In this document: in pieces, positions 27,021-35,680 of the stretch
How positions within the stretch are numbered: the first letter of the stretch is position 1
Layout of the letters: the number at the start of each line of letters is the position of its first letter
Assembly (NCBI GenBank): GCA_022565795.1
Contig: JAIUMA010000027.1
Coordinates: forward strand, 1 to 42,330
Source of the DNA: Balneolia bacterium
GTDB taxonomy: Bacteria; Bacteroidota; Rhodothermia; Balneolales; Cyclonatronaceae
Reading direction: 5' to 3'
DNA length: 42,330 nt
Translations under genes and position numbers: made by a program
The notes under the pieces: generated by a model
Databases searched by the model: none
Told to the model about the DNA's origin: nothing
The model's input: the letters and a program-made list of their open reading frames with translations, nothing else

Positions 27021-27053
27021 GGGGCAACGCATGCGTTGCCCCTGCCCCGGCGA
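27010..27053. repeat. 44-nt perfect palindrome (REP-like)
   Basis: A perfect inverted repeat centred on gcatgc (27029-27034), with arms built of ccggggcaggggcaacgc on the left and its exact complement on the right. It ends 9 nt past the RAYT stop codon. RAYT transposases are known to act on palindromic REP sequences, so this is the likely cognate element. In RNA it would form a very strong hairpin and could also end transcripts. Confidence 0.95.
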
Positions 27054-27062
27054 GGTCAATCG

Positions 27063-27676
27063 TCAACAACCCTTCGAGACCTGATCATCCCACCATTTTT
27101 GCGGATTATTTTTGATGTACTTCGTAATGGCGTGATATTCAGACTTTTCTTTTATCACATAGTCATCGAACGAACGCTGCCATCCCGATTCGAGCCCAAG
27201 CCTGTTCAGGTATTTAGTTACCGCTGATTTATAGCTGCCAACAATTGAAGAAAGTGTTCTGCACCCCTGATTTTGAGACCTGCGTTCGGCTGGCCTGTGC
27301 CCAAATTCTATCATCGTTTCAGGTTGTCCAGATATTCTGCAAGAATGATATCCGTTTGCTTTGGATACCCGTTCATAGTGTCAGGTTTAGCCGCTTCGGT
27401 CACTTGTCGATCATGTTCTTTGATGGAAATTATACCATGCACGTGATCAGGCATTATTACAAATGGACCTAAAAATACATCTTCGAAATGGTTTGAGATT
27501 TCGTTCCATAGAACGTAGGCTACTGCTCCCTGCGGACTGTGGAGCATCTTTCCGTTATTTATCATGCCAAACAGCGGCAGACGATCTTTTGTACAAATTG
27601 TAACAAAATACTGGCCCGGCAACGAATATTCCCACCACTGGGCTCTTGGTGACTTGCGCTTGGGATTGGTTATCAT
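27063..27676 (-). pseudogene. REP-associated tyrosine transposase (RAYT, IS200-like), split in two frames
   Basis: Two adjacent frames together make one Y1/RAYT transposase. The first (27311-27676, 121 residues) has the family opening ARWWEY-like (AQWWEYSLPGQYFVTICTKD) and the HUH motif in MPDHVHGIIS. The second (27063-27314, 83 residues) has SSIVGSYKSAVTKYLNRLG with the likely catalytic Tyr, WQRSFDDYVI and IKNNPQKWWDD, the usual C-terminal half. The stop of the first and the ATG of the second overlap (ATGA), and the break falls in the variable linker before RSQNQGC. No slippery run is seen, so this is probably a disabled gene, though coupled translation of two halves is possible. The 44-nt palindrome and 19-nt repeats sit just downstream. 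Confidence 0.85.
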
Positions 27677-27765
27677 GGCTGAATCCTTCTCGTTTAATCA
27701 TTTTTTCTGATTAGAGTGAGGATTTCTGATTTCCTTACAGACGGGGATTCAATTTGTTGCTCCTC

Positions 27766-29469
27766 CTAAATCCCTTCCGCCTTGCCAATCAATTCTTTGG
27801 CGCTGCTGATGACCGCTTCTGTTAGTTCAGGACCGCTCATGAGTTTGGCGACTTCATGGATATGCTCTTCGGCATCCAAACGGTCGATTCGTGTTACCGT
27901 GCGTCCGTTCGATTCCTGTTTTTTTACCACAAAATGGCTGTGTCCCATGCTGGCGATTTGAGGCAGGTGGGTAATGGCGATAATCTGACAGCTTGCGGCA
28001 AGTTCGCGCATGGTTTTACCGACCTGCAGGGCTATGGGACCGCTGATGCCGGTATCAATTTCATCGAATATCATGACAGGCAAGCGTTGTTCCCGTGCAA
28101 GAATCGATTTGAGGGCGAGCATGATGCGGCTCATTTCTCCGCCCGAGGCCGTTTTGGACATCGGTTTTGGCGCTTCACCTTTGTTTGTGGAGATGAAGAA
28201 GCGAACGATATCCGGGCCCTCAGGCAGGCAACCCACGGGTCGGCCTTCGATGTTAATCCAGCCGCTGGATTCGTAGCGCCATTCCACGTTGACGGCAAAC
28301 TGGGCGTGGTTGAATCCGAGACGCATCAGCTCTTCTTCAATGGCCCGGCTGAGGCGCTCCCCCTCTTTTATCCGCGCTTCGTGCAGGTTTGCAGCCTTTC
28401 TTACTAATTCCTGCTGAGCTTTTCGAATGAGGCCATCCAGCTTTTCCAGCTCGAGTTCATAGTTATCAGCCAGGCTCAGGGTCTGTTCCAGCTCCTGCTG
28501 ATAGCCGATAAGCTCTTCCGGCGATTTGCCGTATTTTTTTTCCAGGCGTCTCAGTTCGGCCTGCCGCTGACGCAGCGTCTCGAGTTGTCGCGGATTGAAC
28601 TCTATGTTGTTCTGGTACTGCTCGGTGAAGCGCAAAAGCTCTTCAACGCTGATTCGTGCCGTTTCCAGCTCCTGAATGTAGCTTTCAAATTCGGGCTCGA
28701 GTCGCGCCATTTCGCTGAGGGACTGCTGCATAGCCCGAAGCAAATCCAGCGCATTAACGTCGGCTTCCTTGCCGGCCTGCAAAATTGATCCGGCCGTTTC
28801 GTTCAGCGCCTCGCTGCTGTCGAGGAGATGGATTTCACGCTCAAGAGTTTCAGCTTCATCTTCCTTGAGATTCGCCGCCCGTATCTCCTTCACCTGGAAA
28901 CGGTACAGTTCCTGCTTTTCCTGAAGCTCGCGCTCCCGCTTTTCCAGCTGCTTCCGCTCCTGCCGCAAGCGGCTGACCTCTTCCCAGGCCGCCTTATATG
29001 CCATCATGTGCGGCATCACGTTTTCGCGCTCGTCTATTACATCGCGATGATGCTCTTCGTTGAGCAGCAGCTGATGATCGTGCTGACCGTGCAGATCAAC
29101 CAGCAGTTCACCGACCTGTCTTAGAACGGAGAGCTGCACCGGCGTATCATTAATGAATGCGCGGCTCCCGCTCTGGCGGACTTCTCTGCGAAGTATGGTT
29201 TCCTCAGCGGGTTCTACGCCGTACTCCTGAAACAAGGCATGGAGCTTATCATCCTTTCCCGTATGGAGCACCACTTCCGCGATAGCCTTGTTGGCACCCT
29301 GCCGGATCGATTCCGTTTGGGCGCGTTCACCCAGCAAAATATTCAGCGCACCGATGATGATAGATTTTCCGGCCCCGGTCTCACCCGTCATGATGTTCAG
29401 ACCCGAGTCGAACGTGGTTTCGAGTTCGTCGATCAGCGCAAAATCCTTAATATATAATGATGTCAGCAC
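27766..29469 (-). CDS. recN: DNA repair protein RecN
   Basis: A 567-residue SMC-like ATPase that helps repair double-strand breaks by holding broken ends or sister chromosomes together. Walker A is GETGAGKS at 29-36, preceded by the family start YIKDFALIDELE. A long coiled coil fills about 150-370 with many Glu, Gln and Leu heptads. The C-terminal half has the signature ASGGEMSRIMLALK and Walker B VMIFDEIDTGISG, then an H-loop THLPQIAS. The length is normal for RecN. The start is a GTG; the family begins ML-x2-L-x-I, so no longer start is needed. It diverges from lon across 348 bp; no SOS-type operator was recognised. Confidence 0.96.
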   Translation of the reverse strand: MLTSLYIKDFALIDELETTFDSGLNIMTGETGAGKSIIIGALNILLGERAQTESIRQGANKAIAEVVLHTGKDDKLHALFQEYGVEPAEETILRREVRQSGSRAFINDTPVQLSVLRQVGELLVDLHGQHDHQLLLNEEHHRDVIDERENVMPHMMAYKAAWEEVSRLRQERKQLEKRERELQEKQELYRFQVKEIRAANLKEDEAETLEREIHLLDSSEALNETAGSILQAGKEADVNALDLLRAMQQSLSEMARLEPEFESYIQELETARISVEELLRFTEQYQNNIEFNPRQLETLRQRQAELRRLEKKYGKSPEELIGYQQELEQTLSLADNYELELEKLDGLIRKAQQELVRKAANLHEARIKEGERLSRAIEEELMRLGFNHAQFAVNVEWRYESSGWINIEGRPVGCLPEGPDIVRFFISTNKGEAPKPMSKTASGGEMSRIMLALKSILAREQRLPVMIFDEIDTGISGPIALQVGKTMRELAASCQIIAITHLPQIASMGHSHFVVKKQESNGRTVTRIDRLDAEEHIHEVAKLMSGPELTEAVISSAKELIGKAEGI

Positions 29470-29817
29470 GGCTCAGAAAACGCATTTGGTTGAGTGATGG
29501 AAACAAAAAGTACCAGCTTTTAGCGTAATCAATGTAACGATAAACAGCGTGAAAATTAACCGGAATTATCTGCGCGCACAGCGCCGTATTTCCAGCTTAA
29601 GCAGCAGACTAAAGCCATTTACCATAAAGTTTTCAGGGTGATGGCTTTCCGCAGGCTTCACCCTTCGTGATTATAGTATTTCCGGTTAATAATGAGGCTG
29701 CAATCCCTTATCTTACCTGATTAAATGAATCGAAGGCCGGATGCCACCCGCATCACCCTGCATTATTCCAGGCAGGCATCCCGCAGCTACTACTTTTAAA
29801 CACGTACAACGTACCGC
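29470..29817. other. Divergent control region between recN and lon
   Basis: The 348-bp gap must hold promoters for both genes. It contains a copy of the small hairpin repeat (29631-29670). No CIRCE element, SOS box or clear promoter hexamers were found by eye, and no gene is seen in it. Confidence 0.5.
29631..29670. repeat. Small intergenic hairpin repeat, copy d
   Basis: Arms agggtga (29635-29641) and tcaccct (29658-29664) enclose tggctttccgcaggct. It resembles the copies at 2326, 5672 and 12519. Confidence 0.5.
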
Positions 29818-32232
29818 ATGAACATTAAGCCAGATCCGGTTGCTGACCTCAATGACGGGTTCCCGGATTCCATACCCGAAGAACTTCCCGTACTCGCCCT
29901 GCGCGACACCATAGTTTATCCTTCCACCCTCTATCCGATTCTGGTTGGCCGCGAGAGCTCTTTGGCAGCGGTTAATCAGGCCATAGAGAGCGGAAAGATG
30001 ATTTTGCTCGTGGGTCAGAAGGATCCGGAGCTGGAAGATCCTGAGGGTAAAGATCTCTATAAAGTCGGCACCGTGGCTCACATTACACAGGTTTTACGAC
30101 TGCCTAATTCGCTCATTAAAGTTCTGGTTAACGGCATCGCTCCGGCTGAGGTCATCTCCTACAGCTCGGACAACCCCTGGCTCACAGCTACCATAAATCC
30201 GCGTGAGGAGTCCGGCAAAAAGCGAATCTCTGATAAACTTGGTGCCCTCATCCGTAAAACGCGTGAGCAGTTCGAGCGCTACGTTTTGCTGCATCAGGAG
30301 CTGCCCGAAGAGGTTCTAACCGGCTTCGACAATGCCGCAAACCCTCAGCAGGGGTTGTACCTGATGGCGTCCTACCTCGATCTGGACCTCGACGAAAAGC
30401 AGCGCTTTCTGGAGCTCAGCACGCTGGAGTCTCAATACAAGCTGCTGCTGGCCAAAGTTACCCGGGAGCTTGAGCTTCTGGTCGTGAGCTCCGAAATCAA
30501 CGAGAAGGTGCAGGATGAAATTCAGGAAACGCAGCGACGCTTTTTCATTCAGGAGCAGATAAAGGCGCTGCAGGAAGAGCTGGATGAAGGCGACTTTGCC
30601 GATCCTGAGCTTTCCAAAATGAAGGAGCAGATTGATGCGGCCAACATGCCCGAGGAGGCTCATGCTAAAGCTATGGATGAGCTTGAGCGTCTGAAGAAAA
30701 CCCCACAAATGTCGCCCGAATACGGCGTTGGCAGAAACTTCCTGGACTGGATGACCAGCATCCCCTGGTCGGAAAGCTCCAAAGACAATCTGGATATAAA
30801 AGGGGTTCAGGAAATTCTGGATAACGATCATTTTGGGCTGGAAAAAGCCAAAGACCGGATCCTGGAACATATAGCCGTACTGAACCTGGTAGAAAATCTT
30901 AAAGGTCAGATTTTATGCTTTGTGGGCCCTCCTGGCGTGGGTAAAACCTCTATGGCCAAATCCATTGCCAATGCCCTGAACCGTAAGACGGTTCGTATCA
31001 GCCTGGGCGGGGTGAGCGACGAAGCTGAGATCCGCGGGCACAGACGAACCTACATTGGCTCCATGCCCGGCCGCATCATTCAGGGAATGCGAAAAGCGGG
31101 AACCGTTAATCCGGTGATGATTCTGGATGAAATCGACAAAGTTGGACACGATTTCCGCGGAGATCCTTCTTCTGCCATTCTGGAAGTGCTCGATCCGGAG
31201 CAGAACAACACCTTTAATGATCATTATCTGGATATGGATTATGATCTCTCCAAAGTGATGTTCATTGCCACCGCGAACGTGGCCTCCTCAATTCAGCCGG
31301 CTCTTTTGGACCGAATGGAAATCATCAATCTGCCGGGCTATCTGGAGCACGACAAGATTGAGATCGCAAAGCGTCACCTGATTCCGAAAATGCTTAAATC
31401 CCACGGACTCAAAAAGTCTGATGTGAAGTTTTATAAAACCGGCATACTACACATCATTCGCAATTACACCTCGGAGGCAGGGGTGCGAACGCTTGAGCAG
31501 CAAATTGCCGCAGTTTGTCGTAAAATCGGTCGCATTTATGTTCAGAAAAAAGCTTCTGGCGAAGAAACGGGCATCTTTAAAGTTAATGAAGAACTGGTTT
31601 CTGAACTACTGGGCGTACCCAAATACCGCGACCGCGCTCCCGACCGCATCGATAAACCGGGCAGCGTAAACGGACTGGCATGGACCAGCACCGGCGGAGC
31701 GATTCTTCAGATCGACGTGGCCGTTATGGAGGGTAAAGCCAACTTCAGATTAACGGGTCAGCTGGGTGATGTGATGAAAGAGTCTGCTCAGGCCGCCCTC
31801 ACCTACATTCGCTCGAACGCCCGCAGATACGGAATTGAGCCCGGCTTTTTTGATAAGCATGAAGTGCACATCCACATTCCTGAAGGTGCCATTCCCAAAG
31901 ACGGGCCGAGTGCGGGTATGGCGATGGTTCTGGCTATGCTATCACTAATTACCGGAAAGCGTGTGCGCCACGAAGTAGCTATGACCGGCGAAATCACCCT
32001 GCGCGGAGAAGTGCTCGCCATTGGCGGACTTAATGAAAAACTGCTGGCTGCACAGCGCAACAAAATCAAGAAAGTGCTCATCCCTAAAGATAACGAACCT
32101 GATCTGCTTGAAATCCCTGCAAAGATTAAGGAAGGCGTGGAGATTGTAGCGGTCAGCACGGTAGATGAAGCTCTCGGGCACACCTTTAAAGACAAGCTCG
32201 ACACAAATTCTAAGCCGGGCAAAAAGTCCTGA
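29818..32232 (+). CDS. lon: ATP-dependent Lon protease
   Basis: An 804-residue LonA-type protease that degrades misfolded and selected regulatory proteins in the cytoplasm. Domains: the substrate-binding LON N-terminal domain (about 22-215), a coiled-coil linker (about 215-320, ETQRRFFIQEQIKALQEELDEG), the AAA+ module (about 325-545) with Walker A GPPGVGKT near 370 and Walker B VMILDEIDKV, and the protease domain with nucleophile S698 in PKDGPSAGMAM and its partner K741 in GGLNEKLLAA. The 43-residue spacing of this dyad equals that of Escherichia coli Lon. A heat-shock element was not recognised upstream. rluD follows 32 bp later and probably shares the transcript. Confidence 0.98.
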   Translation: MNIKPDPVADLNDGFPDSIPEELPVLALRDTIVYPSTLYPILVGRESSLAAVNQAIESGKMILLVGQKDPELEDPEGKDLYKVGTVAHITQVLRLPNSLIKVLVNGIAPAEVISYSSDNPWLTATINPREESGKKRISDKLGALIRKTREQFERYVLLHQELPEEVLTGFDNAANPQQGLYLMASYLDLDLDEKQRFLELSTLESQYKLLLAKVTRELELLVVSSEINEKVQDEIQETQRRFFIQEQIKALQEELDEGDFADPELSKMKEQIDAANMPEEAHAKAMDELERLKKTPQMSPEYGVGRNFLDWMTSIPWSESSKDNLDIKGVQEILDNDHFGLEKAKDRILEHIAVLNLVENLKGQILCFVGPPGVGKTSMAKSIANALNRKTVRISLGGVSDEAEIRGHRRTYIGSMPGRIIQGMRKAGTVNPVMILDEIDKVGHDFRGDPSSAILEVLDPEQNNTFNDHYLDMDYDLSKVMFIATANVASSIQPALLDRMEIINLPGYLEHDKIEIAKRHLIPKMLKSHGLKKSDVKFYKTGILHIIRNYTSEAGVRTLEQQIAAVCRKIGRIYVQKKASGEETGIFKVNEELVSELLGVPKYRDRAPDRIDKPGSVNGLAWTSTGGAILQIDVAVMEGKANFRLTGQLGDVMKESAQAALTYIRSNARRYGIEPGFFDKHEVHIHIPEGAIPKDGPSAGMAMVLAMLSLITGKRVRHEVAMTGEITLRGEVLAIGGLNEKLLAAQRNKIKKVLIPKDNEPDLLEIPAKIKEGVEIVAVSTVDEALGHTFKDKLDTNSKPGKKS

Positions 32233-32264
32233 ACCTTTCCGGGAATCGTTATAAGGCCTGAATT

Positions 32265-33275
32265 ATGAGCAGCAAGCAAAGCGGATACGAAAAAGAGGCA
32301 AAGGAAATAAAGCTGACCGTAGCTCCGGGGCAGACTACGCCCGTTCGTATCGATCGTTATCTTACGGAAATGGTGCAGAATGCAACCAGAAACAAGGTGC
32401 AGCAAGCTATTTCTGACAAGCAGGTACTGGTAAACGGCAAGCCGACAAAGTCTTCGTACATTGTGCAGCCCGGCGACGTAATAGAAGCCGAAATGATGAA
32501 GCCAAAGGTGCCGGATCTGGAGCCCGAGGATATACCGCTCGACGTTATTTATGAGGATGATCAGCTTCTGGTGGTCAATAAACCGGCAGATATGGTCGTG
32601 CATCCTGCTTTCGGCAACTGGACCGGAACTATGGTGAATGCACTGTTGCATCACTCTGCGGAGCTTTCCGATGTAGCCGAAGACGAGGACATGCGCCCCG
32701 GCATCGTACACCGGATCGACAAAGGCACAAGCGGACTGCTGGTCGTGGCACGGAATGATCAGGCCCACCACTTTCTGGCCAAACAGTTTGCCGACCATAC
32801 CACAGAGCGTACCTATCAGGCCGTAGTTTGGGGCACGCCGCCCGAAGAAGGCACATTCGATCAGCCGATCGGACGCAGCAGGCGCGACCGCAAGCTTATG
32901 TCCGTAACTGAAGACGGCAGCGGCAAGCACGCCGTGACCCACTACCGGGTGCTGGAATACTTCGACCACCTTGCCCTTATCGAGGCCCGTCTTGAAACCG
33001 GACGCACGCATCAGATCAGGGTACACTTTGCTCACGCCGGCTATCCGTTGTTTGGTGATGAAACCTATGGCGGCGCATCCGTGCGCTATGGTTCGAATAC
33101 CGGCTTTCGGAAGGATCTGTTCAAAAAACTGTTCAACAAGCTCGGGCGACAGTGCCTGCATGCAAAAACCCTGGGCTTTATACACCCGGTTTCAAAGGAG
33201 CTGGTCATTTTTGACTCCGAACTACCCGAAGATTTCGAAAAAACGCTGGACGCGCTCAGAGAATACTGCAAGTAG
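32265..33275 (+). CDS. rluD: Ribosomal large-subunit pseudouridine synthase, RluD family
   Basis: A 336-residue RluA/RluD-family enzyme that turns selected uridines of 23S rRNA into pseudouridine. An S4 RNA-binding domain lies at about 25-85 (RIDRYLTEMVQN ... VLVNGKPTKSSYIVQPGD), then the synthase domain with VVNKPADMVVHPA and the catalytic Asp D152 in HRIDKGTSGLLVVA; the ETGRTHQIRVH block also fits. An S4 domain and the RluD-like ending favour RluD over RluA or RluC, but exact target sites are not proven. It lies 32 bp behind lon and 72 bp ahead of the gldC-like gene; the three may form a housekeeping operon. Confidence 0.94.
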   Translation: MSSKQSGYEKEAKEIKLTVAPGQTTPVRIDRYLTEMVQNATRNKVQQAISDKQVLVNGKPTKSSYIVQPGDVIEAEMMKPKVPDLEPEDIPLDVIYEDDQLLVVNKPADMVVHPAFGNWTGTMVNALLHHSAELSDVAEDEDMRPGIVHRIDKGTSGLLVVARNDQAHHFLAKQFADHTTERTYQAVVWGTPPEEGTFDQPIGRSRRDRKLMSVTEDGSGKHAVTHYRVLEYFDHLALIEARLETGRTHQIRVHFAHAGYPLFGDETYGGASVRYGSNTGFRKDLFKKLFNKLGRQCLHAKTLGFIHPVSKELVIFDSELPEDFEKTLDALREYCK

Positions 33276-33347
33276 CCTGACCTGTCCGCTTTACGTTTTC
33301 ATCAATCGATTTTAAAAAAATAAAACCAAAACTGATTCACAGAAATT

Positions 33348-33680
33348 ATGGCAACAACCAAGAATATCGATATTTCCATTGAGCTGGACGACAAAAACGT
33401 GCCCGAGAAGATTACCTGGAACGCCGGTGATGCCGGGCTTGACAAACCCGCAGACTGCAGGGCTATGCTGCTTTCACTATGGGATAACGATCAGAAGCAG
33501 ACCCTCAAACTCGACCTGTGGACCAAAGAGATGACCGTCGACGAGATGAAGCTCTTCTTCTACGAAACGCTGGTAACCATGGCCGACACCCTCGAAAACT
33601 CCACCAAAGACGAGCGTATCTCCGGCGACATGCGCGATTTCTGCGACTACTTCGCCGACAAGATGGAGATTAAGAAATAA
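33348..33680 (+). CDS. gldC: GldC-like protein (gliding/T9SS-associated)
   Basis: A 110-residue soluble protein of the GldC family, found across Bacteroidota and relatives and first linked to gliding motility in Flavobacterium. Recognisable blocks are NIDISIELDDKNVPEKITWNA at the start, the core CRAMLLSLWDNDQKQTLKLDLWTKEMTVDEM and FYETLVTMADTLENST, with a final FCDYFADKMEIKK. The length equals that of known GldC. It is not one of the core secretion components, and its role in organisms without gliding is not known. It follows rluD after 72 bp and ends before a patch of ttgaat-type repeats. Confidence 0.9.
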   Translation: MATTKNIDISIELDDKNVPEKITWNAGDAGLDKPADCRAMLLSLWDNDQKQTLKLDLWTKEMTVDEMKLFFYETLVTMADTLENSTKDERISGDMRDFCDYFADKMEIKK

Positions 33681-33720
33681 ATTTTGAATGGTGAATTTTG
33701 AATTGTGAATTGGGCGGGTT
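33681..33720. repeat. AT-rich ttgaat/gtgaat repeat patch
   Basis: Just past the gldC stop, near-repeats of ttgaatggtgaat and ttgaattgtgaatt occur in a row. A related stretch is found at 25506-25525. Such patches are common between genes in this group; their function is unknown. Confidence 0.5.
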
Positions 33721-33863
33721 ATTCTAGCTTTTTCACCTCTTCAAACCGACTTCAACGATTCCAACAAAGCGAAAGTCCGCGTCCTTTAACGTCAGGAAAT
33801 TGTATTTTCGGCCAGTCCTGTCACAGACTGTGTTTTCAAACCTTCCATTAGCTTTTATTTCCC

Positions 33864-35528
33864 GTGCTTTTTCATCCTTACGATTATGTAGTAATTGCGC
33901 TGTATGCTTTTGTAATGCTTGTAGTCGGCTGGCTGGCACAGCGGCGTGGGAATAAAAACCTGAGCGATTATTTTGCGGGCGGCAAAAATCTTCCGTGGTG
34001 GGTAGTCGGTACCTCTATGGTAGCCACCACCTTTGCGGCCGATACGCCCCTTGCCGTTACCGGGATCGTCGCTGCCGAAGGGGTTGCCGGAAACTGGATC
34101 TGGTGGAATTTTCTCTTTTCCGGCATGCTCACCGTTTTTGTGTATGCCAAGCTCTGGAAACGGGCCGATGTAATTACCGATGTGGAATTCATCGAAAAAC
34201 GCTACTCCGGCAAACCGGCCGCCTGGCTTCGCGGGTTCCGGGCCATATATCTGGCTTTTCCCATCAACTGCATCATCCTGGGCTGGGTGACGGTGGGCAT
34301 GGCAAAAATTTTGTCTGTCATCACACCATTGAATGAATGGTCGCTTATACTCATCCTGTACGGACTGACCGGGCTTTACATCATGCTTTCCGGGCTCTGG
34401 GGCGTAGTTGTTACCGACGTCATTCAGTTTGTGATTGCTATGGGCGGTTCGATTCTGCTTGCTGTGATAGCCGTAAATCACGTTGGCGGTATTGAAGGGC
34501 TTAAAACCGAACTGAACCTGCAATTCGGCGAAGGCCATCACTATCTCGACTTCATACCGGTAGACAACCCTGAACTGATGATGACCACCTTTCTGGTCTG
34601 GGTCGGCATGATGTGGTGGTCGAGCTGGTATCCCGGCATGGAGCCCGGAGGAGGAGGTTATGTGGCCCAGCGGATGTTCTCGGCCAAAAATGAAAAACAT
34701 GCCGTTGGCGGCACGCTGTTTTTCTATGTGATGCACTTTGCCCTCAGACCGTGGCCATGGATATTGGTAGCGCTCGTGAGTCTTGTGATGTATCCAAACC
34801 TTACTGATAAAGAGCTTGGCTATCCCATGCTTATGCTCGATCTGCTGCCGCCCGGACTTTTCGGCCTGCTGGTGGTAGCCTTTTTATCGGCATTTATTTC
34901 TACGGTCTCTACCCACCTGAACTGGGGCGCATCCTATGTGGTGAATGATGTCTACAAACGCTTCATCAAACCGGAGAGCGAATTCGATAATGAAGAAGCC
35001 GCGGGCAAGCATTATGTGAGCATTTCCCGAATCGCCACGCTTGTCATTATGGGCTTCGCTGTACTGGTTTCGTGGTATTTTGATAACGTTAAAGACGGAT
35101 GGGAAGCCATTTTGGCGCTGGGTGCCGGAACAGGCCCCGTCTACCTGCTACGCTGGTTCTGGTGGCGTATTAATGCCTGGAGTGAAATCGCCGCCATGAG
35201 CGGAGCGGCTATCGGCGTAATTATTGCTAATATGATTGGAATCGACGGGCTGGCAAACACCCTGTTTTTTACTACTGCTTTCACTACGGTAGTCTGGGTT
35301 TCTGTCACCTACATGACCAAACCAGTCGATTATTCCGTACTTAGAATGTTTTACAATCTTGTACAGCCCGGCGGGCCCGGATGGGCAGTAATAAAAACTG
35401 AAGACAAAGCCCTAAACGCCGACAATGGAAAGGATACGCCACTTTTTAAATCATTCTCTTATGCTGGAATCGCGGCCTTAATGCTTTTATCTGTGATGTG
35501 GCTTACCAAAAAGGCGCTGTTAGGATAA
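33864..35528 (+). CDS. Sodium:solute symporter (SSS family)
   Basis: A 554-residue inner-membrane transporter of the SSS (SLC5-like) family with about 13 helices, coupling sodium entry to uptake of an unidentified solute. Family marks are the first helix YDYVVIALYAFVMLVVGWLA, the loop LSDYFAGGKNLPWWVVGTSMVATTFAADTPLAV lying at the sodium/substrate core (TM1 region), and ADVITDVEFIEKRYSGK. A later helix has LSAFISTVSTHLNWGASYVVNDVY, the SSS signature region. The start is GTG, 5 codons after an in-frame stop, which rules out an upstream ATG. Neighbours do not reveal the substrate; sugars, carboxylates and amino acids are all possible. Confidence 0.93.
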   Translation: MLFHPYDYVVIALYAFVMLVVGWLAQRRGNKNLSDYFAGGKNLPWWVVGTSMVATTFAADTPLAVTGIVAAEGVAGNWIWWNFLFSGMLTVFVYAKLWKRADVITDVEFIEKRYSGKPAAWLRGFRAIYLAFPINCIILGWVTVGMAKILSVITPLNEWSLILILYGLTGLYIMLSGLWGVVVTDVIQFVIAMGGSILLAVIAVNHVGGIEGLKTELNLQFGEGHHYLDFIPVDNPELMMTTFLVWVGMMWWSSWYPGMEPGGGGYVAQRMFSAKNEKHAVGGTLFFYVMHFALRPWPWILVALVSLVMYPNLTDKELGYPMLMLDLLPPGLFGLLVVAFLSAFISTVSTHLNWGASYVVNDVYKRFIKPESEFDNEEAAGKHYVSISRIATLVIMGFAVLVSWYFDNVKDGWEAILALGAGTGPVYLLRWFWWRINAWSEIAAMSGAAIGVIIANMIGIDGLANTLFFTTAFTTVVWVSVTYMTKPVDYSVLRMFYNLVQPGGPGWAVIKTEDKALNADNGKDTPLFKSFSYAGIAALMLLSVMWLTKKALLG

Positions 35529-35680
35529 AGGACTATCTATATGTTTTTTAATAAACTAATAGCCCTTACATTCTTTACATTTTTTTATTGCCGTTTTCTT
35601 CGATGGCTCTTTCAGTCAAATTATATTGCTTTGCGCGTACAAGTATACGTTGCTAAACCCCTAACAAAACTAATCTGACT

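Noticed and set aside
26899-27227. Plus-strand frames through the 19-nt repeats and palindrome
   Set aside because: The translations are repeats of RRGSHPSPGQ caused by the tandem units; they also run antisense to the RAYT 3' half.
31803-33185. 460-codon minus-strand open frame across lon and rluD
   Set aside because: It lies fully antisense to two well-recognised genes, and its translation (Cys-, His- and Gly-rich, no family pattern) is typical of a shadow frame in GC-richer coding DNA.
33855-34736. 293-codon minus-strand open frame
   Set aside because: It is antisense to the SSS symporter; composition (many His, Gln, Pro) is that of a reverse reading of a membrane protein gene.
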